A stretch of 48,423 nt of DNA from UBA9845 sp051889975 (GCA_051889975.1 JBJFDJ010000016.1:1-48423); one strand, 5' to 3'; shown: positions 1 through 9,021, counted from the stretch's first letter. Numbers and translations: made by a program. The notes: generated from the letters alone by a model not told the origin.

Positions 1-45
1 AATTTCAAACATAATACTTAATGCAACGCTATAATCCATGAGAAT

Positions 46-85
46 ATATTAACATTAAATATTTAGATTGTCAAACATTTGTTCG
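46..85 (-). promoter_or_regulatory. SOS-type (LexA/DinR box) promoter reading off the left edge
   Basis: Read on the minus strand, CGAACAAATGTTTG (85 to 72) matches 13 of 14 positions of the Bacillus LexA consensus CGAACRNRYGTTYC. It overlaps a perfect -35 TTGACA (74 to 69), followed after exactly 17 bases by TAATAT (51 to 46). Placement over the -35 is typical of a LexA operator. The controlled gene must lie left of the window; a minus-strand ATG at 39 is open to the edge, but no ribosome-binding site confirms it. The box and promoter are seen; damage regulation is inferred. Confidence 0.7.
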
Positions 86-248
86 ATAAACAATTTTGAT
101 TTTTTTGTTTTGGATATAATAAAATATTTTGTTTTAAATTTTAAGGCAAATAAATGTTTAGAATAAAGTCAAAATGTTTTTTAATATATCTTTTGATATA
201 TAATAAATATTAAAAGTTATTAATTGAAAAATTTTAATCATATCATAA

Positions 249-275
249 AAATATGCCCTATTTGTTGGGCATATT
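249..275 (-). terminator. Intrinsic terminator of ddl
   Basis: A perfect inverted repeat, AAATATGCCC / GGGCATATTT, is followed on the minus strand by a short T run. The ddl stop codon lies in the loop. Confidence 0.6.
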
Positions 276-1511
276 TAAGCCATTTAACACACTTGTGTTA
301 AAAGTTGTTGTTAGCAAATTCTGTTTTAATTTTGAATGTATGGCTAGTTCAATTAATTTATCAAGCAAAACATCAAATTTAACCCCACTTTGCTCCCAAA
401 GATAAAAGGCAAAACTTCCGGGAATGGTGTTTATTTCATTGGCATAAACTTTGCCCAGTTTGTTGTCAATCATAAAATCAATGCGCACAACACCTTTGCA
501 ATTTAACAGGGTAAAAATTTTTTGTGCAAGTTTTTTAATTTTTTCTGTTTGAGCCACAGAAATATTTGCTGGAACAATGCGTGACAAATTTTGCATTCCA
601 TTTAGTTTGTTGCCATTTGGTTCGCCGTCAAATTTGCTGTTTTGTTTTTTTATGCCATTATCATTTAATTTGCCATTTTTATTTGTATCTTGTTCAATTT
701 CGCCCTGTTTAAGAGTTTTGTTTTGTTTTTGACCACTCAAATATTTGTCTTTAAAAGTTAAAAATTCATCATTGTTTTTAGGTTGTTCCGTAACAGAGCA
801 AACACAGTTTTCACCTTCGCCCAAAACTGATATATTAACTTCGGTCATATCTTCAACAAGTTTTTCAATTACAACATACTCATCAAACACAAAGGCAAGG
901 TCAAGGGCTTGTTGCAACTGCTCATCAGTTTTTGCAACAGAAATGCCAATGCTACTGCCCAAACTGTTTGGCTTAACAATAACGGGCAAATCAATCTGCT
1001 TTAAAACATAGTCTATGCCACCTTCGGCATATTGTTTTTTGCTTAAACTTGCATATTTGCAAACTGGAATCTTGCCTGCTTTAAACATATTTTTCATGGC
1101 TAACTTATCTAGCCCAACACTGCTCCCAAGCACTCCACTTGATGTATATGGCACATTTGCAAGTTCCAAAAGCCCTTGAACAGTTCCATCTTCACCATTT
1201 TTGCCGTGGCAACAAATAACAGCGCAATCTATTTTTAAGTGTTTTTTAAACGTCTTAAAACTTCTTTTATACAAAAAATCATCTTGTGGCAAAATTGTAA
1301 CTTCTTTTAACTTTTTGTAATTAATATCTTTGTAAAAAGCCACATCTTTAAGTTCGTTGCCACAAAACCACTTGCCATTTTGATTTATGTAAACTGGCAC
1401 AATATTATATTTTTGCTCGTTAAGTGCTTTCATAACTTGGCAAGCAGTTAAAACCGAAATGTCGTGCTCGGTACTCTTGCCACCAAAAATAACACATATA
1501 TTTTTTTTCAT
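258..1511 (-). CDS. ddl: D-alanine--D-alanine ligase with a low-complexity insertion
   Basis: ATP-grasp ligase that joins two D-alanines for peptidoglycan precursors in the cytoplasm. Seen: N-terminal GGKSTEHDIS, then HGKNGEDGTVQG, PYTSSGVLGSSVGLDK, the ATP-binding KPNSLGSSIG, and the C-terminal metal and substrate motif NEINTIPGS. The start is placed at 1511 because AGGAG sits 7 bases upstream; an in-frame ATG 11 codons earlier has no such site. The protein is 417 residues, against about 310-370 usual. The excess is an Asn/Lys/Gln-rich stretch (about residues 259-308) placed directly after DKYLSG, the equivalent of the omega loop that closes over the substrate. Family assignment is firm; D-Ala-D-Ala rather than D-Ala-D-Lac or D-Ser specificity is inferred. 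Confidence 0.93.
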   Translation of the reverse strand: MKKNICVIFGGKSTEHDISVLTACQVMKALNEQKYNIVPVYINQNGKWFCGNELKDVAFYKDINYKKLKEVTILPQDDFLYKRSFKTFKKHLKIDCAVICCHGKNGEDGTVQGLLELANVPYTSSGVLGSSVGLDKLAMKNMFKAGKIPVCKYASLSKKQYAEGGIDYVLKQIDLPVIVKPNSLGSSIGISVAKTDEQLQQALDLAFVFDEYVVIEKLVEDMTEVNISVLGEGENCVCSVTEQPKNNDEFLTFKDKYLSGQKQNKTLKQGEIEQDTNKNGKLNDNGIKKQNSKFDGEPNGNKLNGMQNLSRIVPANISVAQTEKIKKLAQKIFTLLNCKGVVRIDFMIDNKLGKVYANEINTIPGSFAFYLWEQSGVKFDVLLDKLIELAIHSKLKQNLLTTTFNTSVLNGLNMPNK

Positions 1512-1599
1512 AATAACTCCTATTGTTTTTATGAATTTTTTCAAAATTGTGTTAAATTTTTCATTATTTATATAAATTGATTAATAAAAAAAGTATAAC

Positions 1600-1644
1600 C
1601 AAAAAAAGCCGTCAAATGAGCATATGCCCAACTGACTGCTTTTA
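1600..1644 (-). terminator. Probable terminator of valS
   Basis: On the minus strand, AAAAGC-GTCA pairs with TGAC-GCTTTT around a loop containing GCATATGC, and the stem runs into seven Ts. One internal mismatch. It lies about 80 bases beyond the valS stop. Confidence 0.5.
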
Positions 1645-1722
1645 AATTTTCATATTTAACTTTTTAACGAAATTTTTCTTGTGCCAACGAAAATTTTAAT
1701 GAAGTTTTGATAAACTAAATAG

Positions 1723-4347
1723 TTATTTTTTCAACTTTGCAAGTTCTGTCTTTAATTGCTCCAAAAGTTCGGTGTTTTTTGCCAGTTTACTCTTTTCGGT
1801 TTCAACCAAACTTGCCGGTGCTTTTGCCACAAAATTTGCATTGCCAAGCATTTTGTTTGACCTTTCAATTTCAAATTGCATTTTGTCAATTTGAGTCTCT
1901 AATCGTTCAATTTCCACTGCAACATCAATGTTTTCGCTGTAATCAATGCTTATTTTGCAAATATTTGCAACAATGACCGTGCCCTTTTGCTCGACATCTT
2001 CACTTACAACATCAACGCTTTCAACCAAACAAAGTTTTTCTATTATAGGTTTTGCAACAAACAAAATATCTTGATTTGAGTTTGTTGCAAGTTTAACTGA
2101 CTTAAGTTTTTTGTTGTCTGCAATCTTGTTTTCGCTACGGCTGTTGCGTATGAGTTTGATGACCTGAATAACATCTTCAACCACTTTGCTGTCTTGTGCA
2201 AAGTCAAGTTTTTTTGTATATTTTGGAAATTCGCTTATCATAATGCTTTCATCATGATTTGGCAAACTCAAATAAATTTCTTCCGTTGCAAAAGGGATAA
2301 CTGGATGCAACAATTTTAAAATATTTGTTAAAACATAAAGCAAAACATTTTGTGTTTTGTTAACAACTTCTCTGTCGTCACTTTTTAAGGCAACTTTGCT
2401 TATTTCAATGTAATAATCACAAAATTTTGTCCATGCAAAGTCATGTGCTTCATTTATTGCAACACCAATGTCAAACCTATCCATAAGTGTGCAATATTTT
2501 TTAACTGTTTTGTTTAATTCGGTCAAAATCCACTTGTCAAAAATATCAAGGTTAAGTTTAACAATAGGCTTTATGTCAATATCTTTTATGTTTTGCAAAA
2601 CAAAGTTGCTTGCATTCCAAATTTTGTTTATAAAGTTACTGCTTGCAACAACTTTTTCGGGTATATATCTTGTGTCTTGACCAACACTTGTGCCACTGAC
2701 AAGACTATATCTCAAACTATCAGCGCCATATTGTTCAATGACAGAAATTGGCTCAACACCATTGCCCAAGTTTTTGCTCATCTTTCTGCCTTGGCTGTCA
2801 CGGACTATGCCATTGATTAAAATATCTTTAAATGGCACTTCGCCAGTAAATTCAAGGCCACTAAATATCATCCTTGCAACCCAAAAGAAAATTATGTCAT
2901 AGGCAGTTACAAGTGTGTTTGTTGGGTAAAAATAGTTGAAATCCGGCGTTTTTTCTGGCCAACCCAAAGTGCTAAATGGCCAAAGAGCACTGCTAAACCA
3001 AGTGTCCAAAACATCTTTTTCTTGCTGTAAATTTTTGCTACCACAATGTGGGCAAATATGTTCTTCGTCATAGTCAAACGCACACCACTTGCCACAATCC
3101 ACGCACTTAAATGCAGGTATTTGATGACCTGACCAAAGTTGACGAGATATGCACCAATCTTTTATGTTTTCCATCCAGTGCAAATAGGTTTTTTCAAAGC
3201 GTTTTGGATGAAATTTTATTGTTCCGTCCTTAACTTTTTGTATGGCTGGCTTTGCAAGTTCTCCCATTTTAACAAACCATTGAGCAGACAAATTTGGCTC
3301 AACAAGAGTGCCACATCTTTCGCAATGACCGTTGGTGTTGTCGTATTTTTCAATTTTTTCAATCAAATTAAGTTTTTTGAGTTCTTCAACAACCTTTTCT
3401 CTGGCAACAAGTCGGTCAAGCCCTGCAAACTTGCCACACTCACTGTTTAAAACGCCATTTTCATCAATAACTTTTATAACTTGCAAATTATGTCTCATGC
3501 CAACTTCATAGTCATTTACATCATGCGCTGGCGTAATTTTAACAAAGCCACTGCCAAAATCTTTTTCAACATAATCATCGCCAATGACAGGAATTTCTCG
3601 GTTAACAAATGGCAATATCAATGTTTTGCCAATATATTTTGCATTTTTTTCATCAGTTGGGTTAACGGCAACTGCAACATCGCCAAACATTGTTTCTGGC
3701 CTTGTTGTTGCAACAACAATATAGTCACTGCTGTCTTTAATTGGATATCTCAAATGCCAAATATAGCCCTTGTGCTCCTTGTAAACAACTTCAATGTCGC
3801 TTAAACTTGTGTGACAGCATGGGCACCAATTTATGATTTTTGTGCCACGATAAATATAACCTTTGTCATATAGTTTTTTAAAGGCATGTTGAACAGATTT
3901 TGACCTTTGCTCATCTAGGGTAAATGCCTTTCTGTCCCAATCACAAGAAATGCCAACTTTTTTAAATTGCTCAAAAATGCGATTGCCATAAGTTGCATAC
4001 CAGTCTTGCATACGCTTTAAAAATGCTTCTCTGCCAATTTGTTCTTTTGTTAGGCCTTCTTGCTTTAAACTGTCAACAACCTTTGCTTCGGTGGCAATTG
4101 CTGCGTGGTCAGTTCCCGGCAAAAACAAAGCCTCATAACCTTGCATGCGCTTGTATCTTATAATTGCATCTTGAAGTGTTAAGTTAAAGGCATGACCAAT
4201 GTGCAACTGACCAGTTATATTTGGTGGTGGCATAATAATTGTGTATTTTGGCTTGTTTTGACTAACACTTGGATGAAAGTATTTTTTTTGTAGCCAACTA
4301 TTATAAATTTTTGTTTCTATATCTTTTGGTGAATATTTTTTGTCCAT
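1723..4347 (-). CDS. valS: Valine--tRNA ligase
   Basis: Class I aminoacyl-tRNA synthetase that charges tRNA-Val. The 874-residue length is normal. Seen: the HIGH signature (HIGHAFN, residues 49-55) after PPPNITGQL, the editing-domain GTDHAAIATEAKV region, Cys pairs CPCC and CERC, a second Zn-type insert (CVDC...CPHC), and a KMSKN variant of the KMSKS loop (GRKMSKNLGNG). The C-terminal ~70 residues form the expected tRNA-binding coiled coil. ATG at 4347 is preceded by AGAAGG. Its own promoter lies just upstream; no T-box consensus (AGGGTGGNACCGCG) was found in the 290-base leader region. The Asn in place of the last Ser of KMSKS is the only oddity. Confidence 0.97.
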   Translation of the reverse strand: MDKKYSPKDIETKIYNSWLQKKYFHPSVSQNKPKYTIIMPPPNITGQLHIGHAFNLTLQDAIIRYKRMQGYEALFLPGTDHAAIATEAKVVDSLKQEGLTKEQIGREAFLKRMQDWYATYGNRIFEQFKKVGISCDWDRKAFTLDEQRSKSVQHAFKKLYDKGYIYRGTKIINWCPCCHTSLSDIEVVYKEHKGYIWHLRYPIKDSSDYIVVATTRPETMFGDVAVAVNPTDEKNAKYIGKTLILPFVNREIPVIGDDYVEKDFGSGFVKITPAHDVNDYEVGMRHNLQVIKVIDENGVLNSECGKFAGLDRLVAREKVVEELKKLNLIEKIEKYDNTNGHCERCGTLVEPNLSAQWFVKMGELAKPAIQKVKDGTIKFHPKRFEKTYLHWMENIKDWCISRQLWSGHQIPAFKCVDCGKWCAFDYDEEHICPHCGSKNLQQEKDVLDTWFSSALWPFSTLGWPEKTPDFNYFYPTNTLVTAYDIIFFWVARMIFSGLEFTGEVPFKDILINGIVRDSQGRKMSKNLGNGVEPISVIEQYGADSLRYSLVSGTSVGQDTRYIPEKVVASSNFINKIWNASNFVLQNIKDIDIKPIVKLNLDIFDKWILTELNKTVKKYCTLMDRFDIGVAINEAHDFAWTKFCDYYIEISKVALKSDDREVVNKTQNVLLYVLTNILKLLHPVIPFATEEIYLSLPNHDESIMISEFPKYTKKLDFAQDSKVVEDVIQVIKLIRNSRSENKIADNKKLKSVKLATNSNQDILFVAKPIIEKLCLVESVDVVSEDVEQKGTVIVANICKISIDYSENIDVAVEIERLETQIDKMQFEIERSNKMLGNANFVAKAPASLVETEKSKLAKNTELLEQLKTELAKLKK

Positions 4348-4376
4348 AAAAAACCTTCTGTAAATTATTTTTATAT

Positions 4377-4405
4377 ATCATATCACTTTTTATAAAATAA
4401 GACAA
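4377..4405 (-). promoter_or_regulatory. Promoter of valS
   Basis: Minus-strand TTGTCT (4405-4400), a 17-base spacer, then TATGAT (4382-4377), about 30 bases before the valS ATG. Spacing and both hexamers fit a sigma-A promoter. Confidence 0.6.
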
Positions 4406-4613
4406 ATATCTTGCTGAGTTTGTTAAAATTTTATGCTAAAAGTTAACAACCAAATTAAACGATAAACTCCAAAAAACAAATATGGCGATTTGATTAAAAA
4501 AACAAATTGTCTTTATTTTTATTGTTTTTATTTTTTATAATTGCGTTTTATATAATCACATTTTTTTAATATCATTTCTATTTTTTATAATAAAGCATTA
4601 AAAAATACACATA

Positions 4614-4641
4614 AAAAAAGCTTGCCAACCGGCAAACTTTT
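4614..4641 (-). terminator. Intrinsic terminator of the 78-residue membrane protein gene
   Basis: Minus-strand AAAGTTTGCC / GGCAAGCTTT stem (one G-U pair), GGTT loop, followed by a T run. It directly overlaps the stop codon of the upstream gene. Confidence 0.75.
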
Positions 4642-4876
4642 AAAGTGCATCCATACCCCAAATTGTAAGCAATGCAAATGCAAGCAAAATTAAACAAACT
4701 CCCACAATTTTTAAAGTGTTATATAATTTATCATTATCATCAATTGTTTCTGCTTTTCTAACAACTTTTGTTATTCTTTTTGCCAGCAAAATCATTGCCA
4801 TGCCAATTGCTGCAAGAATAATGGATAAAATACACATTGGATTTGTAATCATTGCTTCAAATGTAACTAATAACAT
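4640..4876 (-). CDS. Small two-helix membrane protein, unknown function
   Basis: Not recognised. The 78 residues hold two hydrophobic segments (about residues 10-30 and 57-74) separated by a charged linker (AKRITKVVRKAETIDDNDK), giving a helical-hairpin membrane protein. The start is set at the ATG at 4876, with GGAGG five bases upstream; a TTG four codons earlier would overlap that site. The gene has its own terminator and is separated from the transporter genes upstream by about 75 bases. The strong ribosome-binding site and precise terminator argue that it is real. Confidence 0.65.
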   Translation of the reverse strand: MLLVTFEAMITNPMCILSIILAAIGMAMILLAKRITKVVRKAETIDDNDKLYNTLKIVGVCLILLAFALLTIWGMDAL

Positions 4877-4952
4877 ATATGCCTCCAATTAATTGTAACT
4901 ATTATACAAAAAATCAAAAGCAAATGTCAATACTCTTTTTGTTTATTTGCAA

Positions 4953-5759
4953 TTATTTTTTTAAAACAATTTTTTGAATAATACAAATTATGCCATACAT
5001 CAATCCGGCAAGCAAACACAAAAGCAAAGTGCTTGTCATAACAAGGTCCAGTTTAAACACCTGACCACCATAAACAATCAAATAGCCAAGCCCTGCCTTG
5101 CTGACAAGATATTCGCCCATGATTGTTCCAACCCAAGTCATTCCCACATTTATTTTTAGCACAGACATAAATTCTTCAAGCGAATTTGGCAAAATGAGTT
5201 TAAACAAAATTTGAAATTTGTTTGCACCCATACTTTTCATAAGCAAAATTTTATCTTCATCGCAACTTAAAAATGCATTTAACAAGGATATTATTGTTAT
5301 GATTATCATAATCAATATTGCCATAACAACAATTGCCTTTGTGCCTGCACCAAACCAGATGATTATTATAGGCCCCAAGGCAATTTTTGGCAAACTGTTT
5401 AAAACTATGATATATGGCTCCAAAATCCGTCTTAAAGTTTCGTTCCACCAAAGCAAAACAGCAATGATAAAACCCAGCCCTGTGGCAATCAAAAAGCCCA
5501 AAATTGCTTCCATAAGCGTTATGCCAATGTGATACATAAGATTGCCTGTTGCAAACAATTCACCAACCGTTTTAAAAACTCGGCTTGGCGAACTAAACAC
5601 AAACACATTTATTGCACCCGTGTCTGCCAGAAGTTGCCACAAGCCAAAAAATGCTATCAAAATGACGATTTGACAAGTTATAATAAAAATTTTTTTGTTT
5701 CGCAACTTTTTTAAATATAGTTTTCTTGCATTAGAGATTTGTTGCTGTTTTTTATTCAT
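4953..5759 (-). CDS. ABC transporter permease, NitT/TauT (SsuC) family
   Basis: Inner-membrane permease of an ABC importer. Seen: 268 residues with about six hydrophobic segments, the family's PSRVFKTVGEL N-terminal motif, the ATPase-coupling loop MKSMGANKFQILFKLILPNSLEEF, and the ending GLGYLIVYG. The start is taken at ATG 5759, with GGAGGG upstream. This start overlaps the end of the ATPase gene by 8 bases, so the two are translationally coupled. The periplasmic-type partner lipoprotein is encoded at 7812-8828. The substrate cannot be read from the sequence; the family covers nitrate, sulfonates, taurine, thiamine precursors and riboflavin. Confidence 0.9.
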   Translation of the reverse strand: MNKKQQQISNARKLYLKKLRNKKIFIITCQIVILIAFFGLWQLLADTGAINVFVFSSPSRVFKTVGELFATGNLMYHIGITLMEAILGFLIATGLGFIIAVLLWWNETLRRILEPYIIVLNSLPKIALGPIIIIWFGAGTKAIVVMAILIMIIITIISLLNAFLSCDEDKILLMKSMGANKFQILFKLILPNSLEEFMSVLKINVGMTWVGTIMGEYLVSKAGLGYLIVYGGQVFKLDLVMTSTLLLCLLAGLMYGIICIIQKIVLKK

Positions 5760-6522
5760 ATTGCAGTTCCCTCCAAACATTGTTAAATATTTTAGAAAAC
5801 TCTGCATTTTCTCTGCGTTTAAGTGGCGTTTCGCCTTTTAAATCTATTTTAAACACGCTTTTAACTGTTGCAGGGCGTTTGGTTAAAACAATGATTTTAT
5901 CTGCCATACTAATTGCTTCGCTGATGTCATGCGTGACCAATATTGCAGTTTTGTTTTCGCTCTTTATGATGTTTGCAACATCATCACAAACATTAAGCCT
6001 TGTTTGAAAGTCAAGTGCGCTAAAAGGTTCATCCAAAAGAAGAATCTCTGGGTTTAAAACCAAGGTTCGTATCAAAGCAACCCTTTGGCGCATCCCACCA
6101 CTCAACTCTCTTGGCTTTTTGTTAACAAAATCTTTTAAACCATATTTTTCAATGAGTTTTGTTGCATATTGTTTTTGCTGGTCAGTGATATTTTTTTTAA
6201 GTTCTAATCCAAGCATAATATTTTGCCAAATAGTGCGCCATTCAAACAAATGGTCGCGTTGAAACATATACCCTATATATGTGTTGTTTTTTTCAATATC
6301 TTCGCCATTTACAAGCACTTTTCCTTTTGTTGCCTTTAAAATTCCGCTAACAATAGATAAAATTGTGGTTTTGCCACAACCACTTGGTCCAACTATTGCA
6401 ACAAATTCCCCTTTATCAATGCCAAAATTTAAATTTTTAATTGCTTCTGTCTCGCCGTTTTTTGATTGATAAACCAAACCAACATCTTTAAATTCCAACA
6501 ACTTTTTAGTAGACTTTTCCAA
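5752..6522 (-). CDS. ABC transporter ATP-binding protein, NitT/TauT (SsuB) family
   Basis: Cytoplasmic ATPase that drives the adjacent permease. Seen in 256 residues: Walker A GPSGCGKTT (44-52), Q-loop FQRDHLFEWRT, signature LSGGMRQR, Walker B LLLDEPFSALD and the H-loop THD. The apparent start is a TTG at 6522 with AAAGGA about 12 bases upstream; no ATG is available nearby, so the exact start is uncertain. The next gene overlaps its stop. The promoter region upstream is shared with the divergent nrnA. Confidence 0.92.
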   Translation of the reverse strand: MEKSTKKLLEFKDVGLVYQSKNGETEAIKNLNFGIDKGEFVAIVGPSGCGKTTILSIVSGILKATKGKVLVNGEDIEKNNTYIGYMFQRDHLFEWRTIWQNIMLGLELKKNITDQQKQYATKLIEKYGLKDFVNKKPRELSGGMRQRVALIRTLVLNPEILLLDEPFSALDFQTRLNVCDDVANIIKSENKTAILVTHDISEAISMADKIIVLTKRPATVKSVFKIDLKGETPLKRRENAEFSKIFNNVWRELQYE

Positions 6523-6638
6523 AATTATTTCAATTCCTTTTGTTTGTATTTTTTAGGCAAAATCGGCTATCATTGCACACGACTTTACCTATACAACATT
6601 ATATTTACAACCTGCCTGATTTGTTAATTTTATATCAA

Positions 6639-6667
6639 TTGACATCACAACAAAAAAATGCTAAAAT
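6639..6667 (+). promoter_or_regulatory. Promoter of nrnA
   Basis: Perfect -35 TTGACA (6639-6644), a 17-base spacer, then TAAAAT (6662-6667). It is followed by AAAGGAGG four bases before the nrnA ATG. Confidence 0.8.
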
Positions 6668-6688
6668 TGTTAAGCTAAAGGAGGAAAT

Positions 6689-7732
6689 ATGGAACAGGCA
6701 AAAAACTCATTGTCACAAATAAAACAAGCAAAAAAAATAGCCATAATTGCCCATATAAACCCTGACGCCGATGCAATAGGTAGTATGATTGCACTTAAAA
6801 GGTTGATTAAAAAAAATTTTGAAACACCAAAAAATATAATTACAGTTGACACCTTTGCACAAGCCGACTTTATTGATGAAAAATATTCGCCATTGCTTAG
6901 TGGTGAAAATTTAAATCTTCAAAACTGCACAAAATATGATTTGGCAATAAGTGTTGATTGTGCTGATATAAACAGGCTTGGCGAATTTAAAAACATCTTT
7001 GAAAATGCAACCGACACCTTAAACATAGACCATCACGACACAAACACAAAGTTTGCAAAAAACAACATAGTTGCAAAAAATTGTTCTAGCACAGCCGAGG
7101 TTTTATATCTGCTCTATCACGATGTGTTTAAATTAAATTTTTCGGCAGATATATGCAGTTTAATATATTCGGGCATAATAACCGACACAAACAATTTAAC
7201 GCAAAACATAGGAAGTTCAACTTTAAAAATTGTCTTTGAATTAACCGAAAAATGCAAGCAAGAAAATTATAATTTAGAAGCCATAAGAGACCACTTTTTT
7301 AAAAACAACACAAAGGAACAATTAACGCTTCTTAGCCGTGCATTGCAAAGTTTAAGTTTTGCCGAAAATGGAAAAATTGCCATGATGAAACTTATAAAAC
7401 ATGACTTTGTAGAAACAAACGCAACACAAGATGACACTTTGGGCATTGTTGATTATGCCTGCAAATTAAGTGGCGTGGAAATTGGCGTAATTTTTATAAA
7501 ACAAGAAGACAATACCTACTACGTTAGTTTGCGAAGCAAAAACGAAGTTGATGTTGGAAAAATTGCCAGCGCAATGGGTGGAGGTGGTCACAAAAATGTT
7601 TCTGCCTTTAAAACAAAGCCAGAAGAAAACTTAACAGATGTTAAATCAAAATTGATTTCTCTTTGCAAAGCAGAACTGGAAAATTGCAGTCATAACACCG
7701 AAAGCATAGAAAGTCTTTTTTGGGAAAATTAA
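6689..7732 (+). CDS. nrnA: DHH/DHHA1 phosphoesterase, NrnA-like nano-RNase / pAp phosphatase
   Basis: Family members degrade short oligonucleotides (nanoRNA, pGpG) and often dephosphorylate 3'-phosphoadenosine 5'-phosphate. Seen: the metal-binding HINPDADAIGS near residue 22, a lone Asp strand (AISVDCAD), DHHDTNT, and the DHHA1 ending GGGGHKNVSAF. At 347 residues it is slightly longer than usual (~315-320). ATG at 6689 has AAAGGAGG upstream and an excellent promoter. It is one of few plus-strand genes here and sits between the two halves of an ABC transporter locus. Activity on pAp versus cyclic-dinucleotide products cannot be decided from sequence. Confidence 0.88.
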   Translation: MEQAKNSLSQIKQAKKIAIIAHINPDADAIGSMIALKRLIKKNFETPKNIITVDTFAQADFIDEKYSPLLSGENLNLQNCTKYDLAISVDCADINRLGEFKNIFENATDTLNIDHHDTNTKFAKNNIVAKNCSSTAEVLYLLYHDVFKLNFSADICSLIYSGIITDTNNLTQNIGSSTLKIVFELTEKCKQENYNLEAIRDHFFKNNTKEQLTLLSRALQSLSFAENGKIAMMKLIKHDFVETNATQDDTLGIVDYACKLSGVEIGVIFIKQEDNTYYVSLRSKNEVDVGKIASAMGGGGHKNVSAFKTKPEENLTDVKSKLISLCKAELENCSHNTESIESLFWEN

Positions 7733-7750
7733 CTTTTGCAAAAATAAATA

Positions 7751-7783
7751 AAAAAAGTTGAAGAATTTACTTCAACTTTTTTT
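7751..7783. terminator. Bidirectional terminator between convergent genes
   Basis: GTTGAAG (7757-7763) pairs with CTTCAAC (7770-7776) around AATTTA. The hairpin is flanked by an A run on the left and a T run on the right, so it can terminate nrnA and the convergent lipoprotein gene. Confidence 0.85.
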
Positions 7784-7811
7784 GTGATTAACAATTTTAA
7801 CAAGCAAGTTG

Positions 7812-8828
7812 TTATTTTGCAAAATATTGCTTCATAACAAATTCGCCAAAATTGTTGTTGATAATTTTGTCATAGTCTGCAACTGCTGTTTTTGATAGTT
7901 CGCCAGCGTGTGTTAACATGTCAACAAGACGGTTAAAACTTGCTTGGGTCATAACAGGGCTAGAATTCCAAGCATCTGCTTTAATATAGTTTTGAATGCC
8001 AACTTTTATACTCTCTTTGCTACTGCCACTAAAAGATGGTGCAAGACTATCTACAACATCGTCAATGGTTGCAGTTTTAATATAGTTCAATCCCCTTTGA
8101 ATTGCTTTTAAAAATGCAATTATAACTTCTGGATTTTTTTCTATATAATCCTTGTTTGCACTAAAACAAGTAAATGGGATTTCGCCACTTTCTTCGCCAA
8201 CACTTGCAACAATATAGCCACCACCAGATTTAACAAATTCACTTGCAGCAGGTTCAAACATAGTCATGTAGTCACCCACACCACTCATAAATGTTCCGCC
8301 AATGCTTGCAAAGGCAATGCTTGTGTCAAAATTTAAATCGGTTTCCACATCATAGCCATTGAGTTCCAAAGCATATTGCAAACTCATGGCAGGGCTACCA
8401 CCCTTTCTGCCAGCAATTATATGTTTGCCAGCAAGATTTGACCAGTCAAAATCTGTTTCGTTTGTTCTTGAAATCAAAAATGAGCCATCTCTTTTTGTCA
8501 ATTGACCAAATACTACTGGATAGTTTTCATCTCCATTAACATAAGAATAAACATTTTGTTCTGGCCCCATAAGACCAATGTCAGCAGAGTTTGTCATAAG
8601 TGCAACATTTGTTGTGTTGCTACCTTCTGCCGTGTTGAGTTCTATTTTGTAACCTTCGTCTTCAAAATAGCCGTTGTTTATTGCCACATACAATGGCGCA
8701 TAAAAGATGCTGTTTGTAACCTGATTAACTCTAATTGTTTTTGTGTCCACACTGCTACAACCTGTTGTGATTAAGCAAGTTGAAAAAGTTATCAAAACAA
8801 GCATAAAAATGGAAAATAATTTTTTCAT
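7812..8828 (-). CDS. ABC transporter substrate-binding lipoprotein, NitT/TauT family
   Basis: Extracellular solute receptor for the permease/ATPase pair at 4953-6522. Seen in 338 residues: a lipoprotein signal with Cys24 in the lipobox ITTGC, then the family's NSIFYAPLYVAINNGYFEDEG opening and a NMT1/SsuA-type two-lobed fold (VALMTNSADIGLMGPEQ). ATG at 8828 has GGAGG four bases upstream. The gene is on the same strand as the permease and ATPase but separated by the oppositely oriented nrnA and a terminator, so it is transcribed separately. No thiamine or other riboswitch was recognised in its leader, leaving the substrate open. Confidence 0.88.
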   Translation of the reverse strand: MKKLFSIFMLVLITFSTCLITTGCSSVDTKTIRVNQVTNSIFYAPLYVAINNGYFEDEGYKIELNTAEGSNTTNVALMTNSADIGLMGPEQNVYSYVNGDENYPVVFGQLTKRDGSFLISRTNETDFDWSNLAGKHIIAGRKGGSPAMSLQYALELNGYDVETDLNFDTSIAFASIGGTFMSGVGDYMTMFEPAASEFVKSGGGYIVASVGEESGEIPFTCFSANKDYIEKNPEVIIAFLKAIQRGLNYIKTATIDDVVDSLAPSFSGSSKESIKVGIQNYIKADAWNSSPVMTQASFNRLVDMLTHAGELSKTAVADYDKIINNNFGEFVMKQYFAK

Positions 8829-9021
8829 AACACCTCCAAAAAAATATTCCTATTTATCATATTCTTTAAGGGTGTTATTTTGTTAAAACACTTTCAATTT
8901 TTATTTTATTTGTTAAATTTAATTTTTTTTGTTTTAAACAACTAATTGTTTTAAAAGTTTGTAAGCATAAAAGGAAAATAAAGAAATAGTTTTAAAAAGA
9001 GTTTATTAAGGTCTAAAACTA

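Noticed and set aside
4348..4639. Possible T-box leader of valS
   Set aside because: No AGGGTGGNACCGCG-like antiterminator sequence and no specifier-loop stem; only a promoter is visible.
7055..7060. Possible tRNA or rRNA genes anywhere in the window
   Set aside because: No GC-rich cloverleaf or rRNA-like stretch was seen in any intergenic region; the whole window is protein genes and A/T-rich spacers.
8838..9021. Riboswitch upstream of the ABC binding-protein gene
   Set aside because: No TPP, FMN or other recognisable conserved core; sequence is plain A/T-rich.
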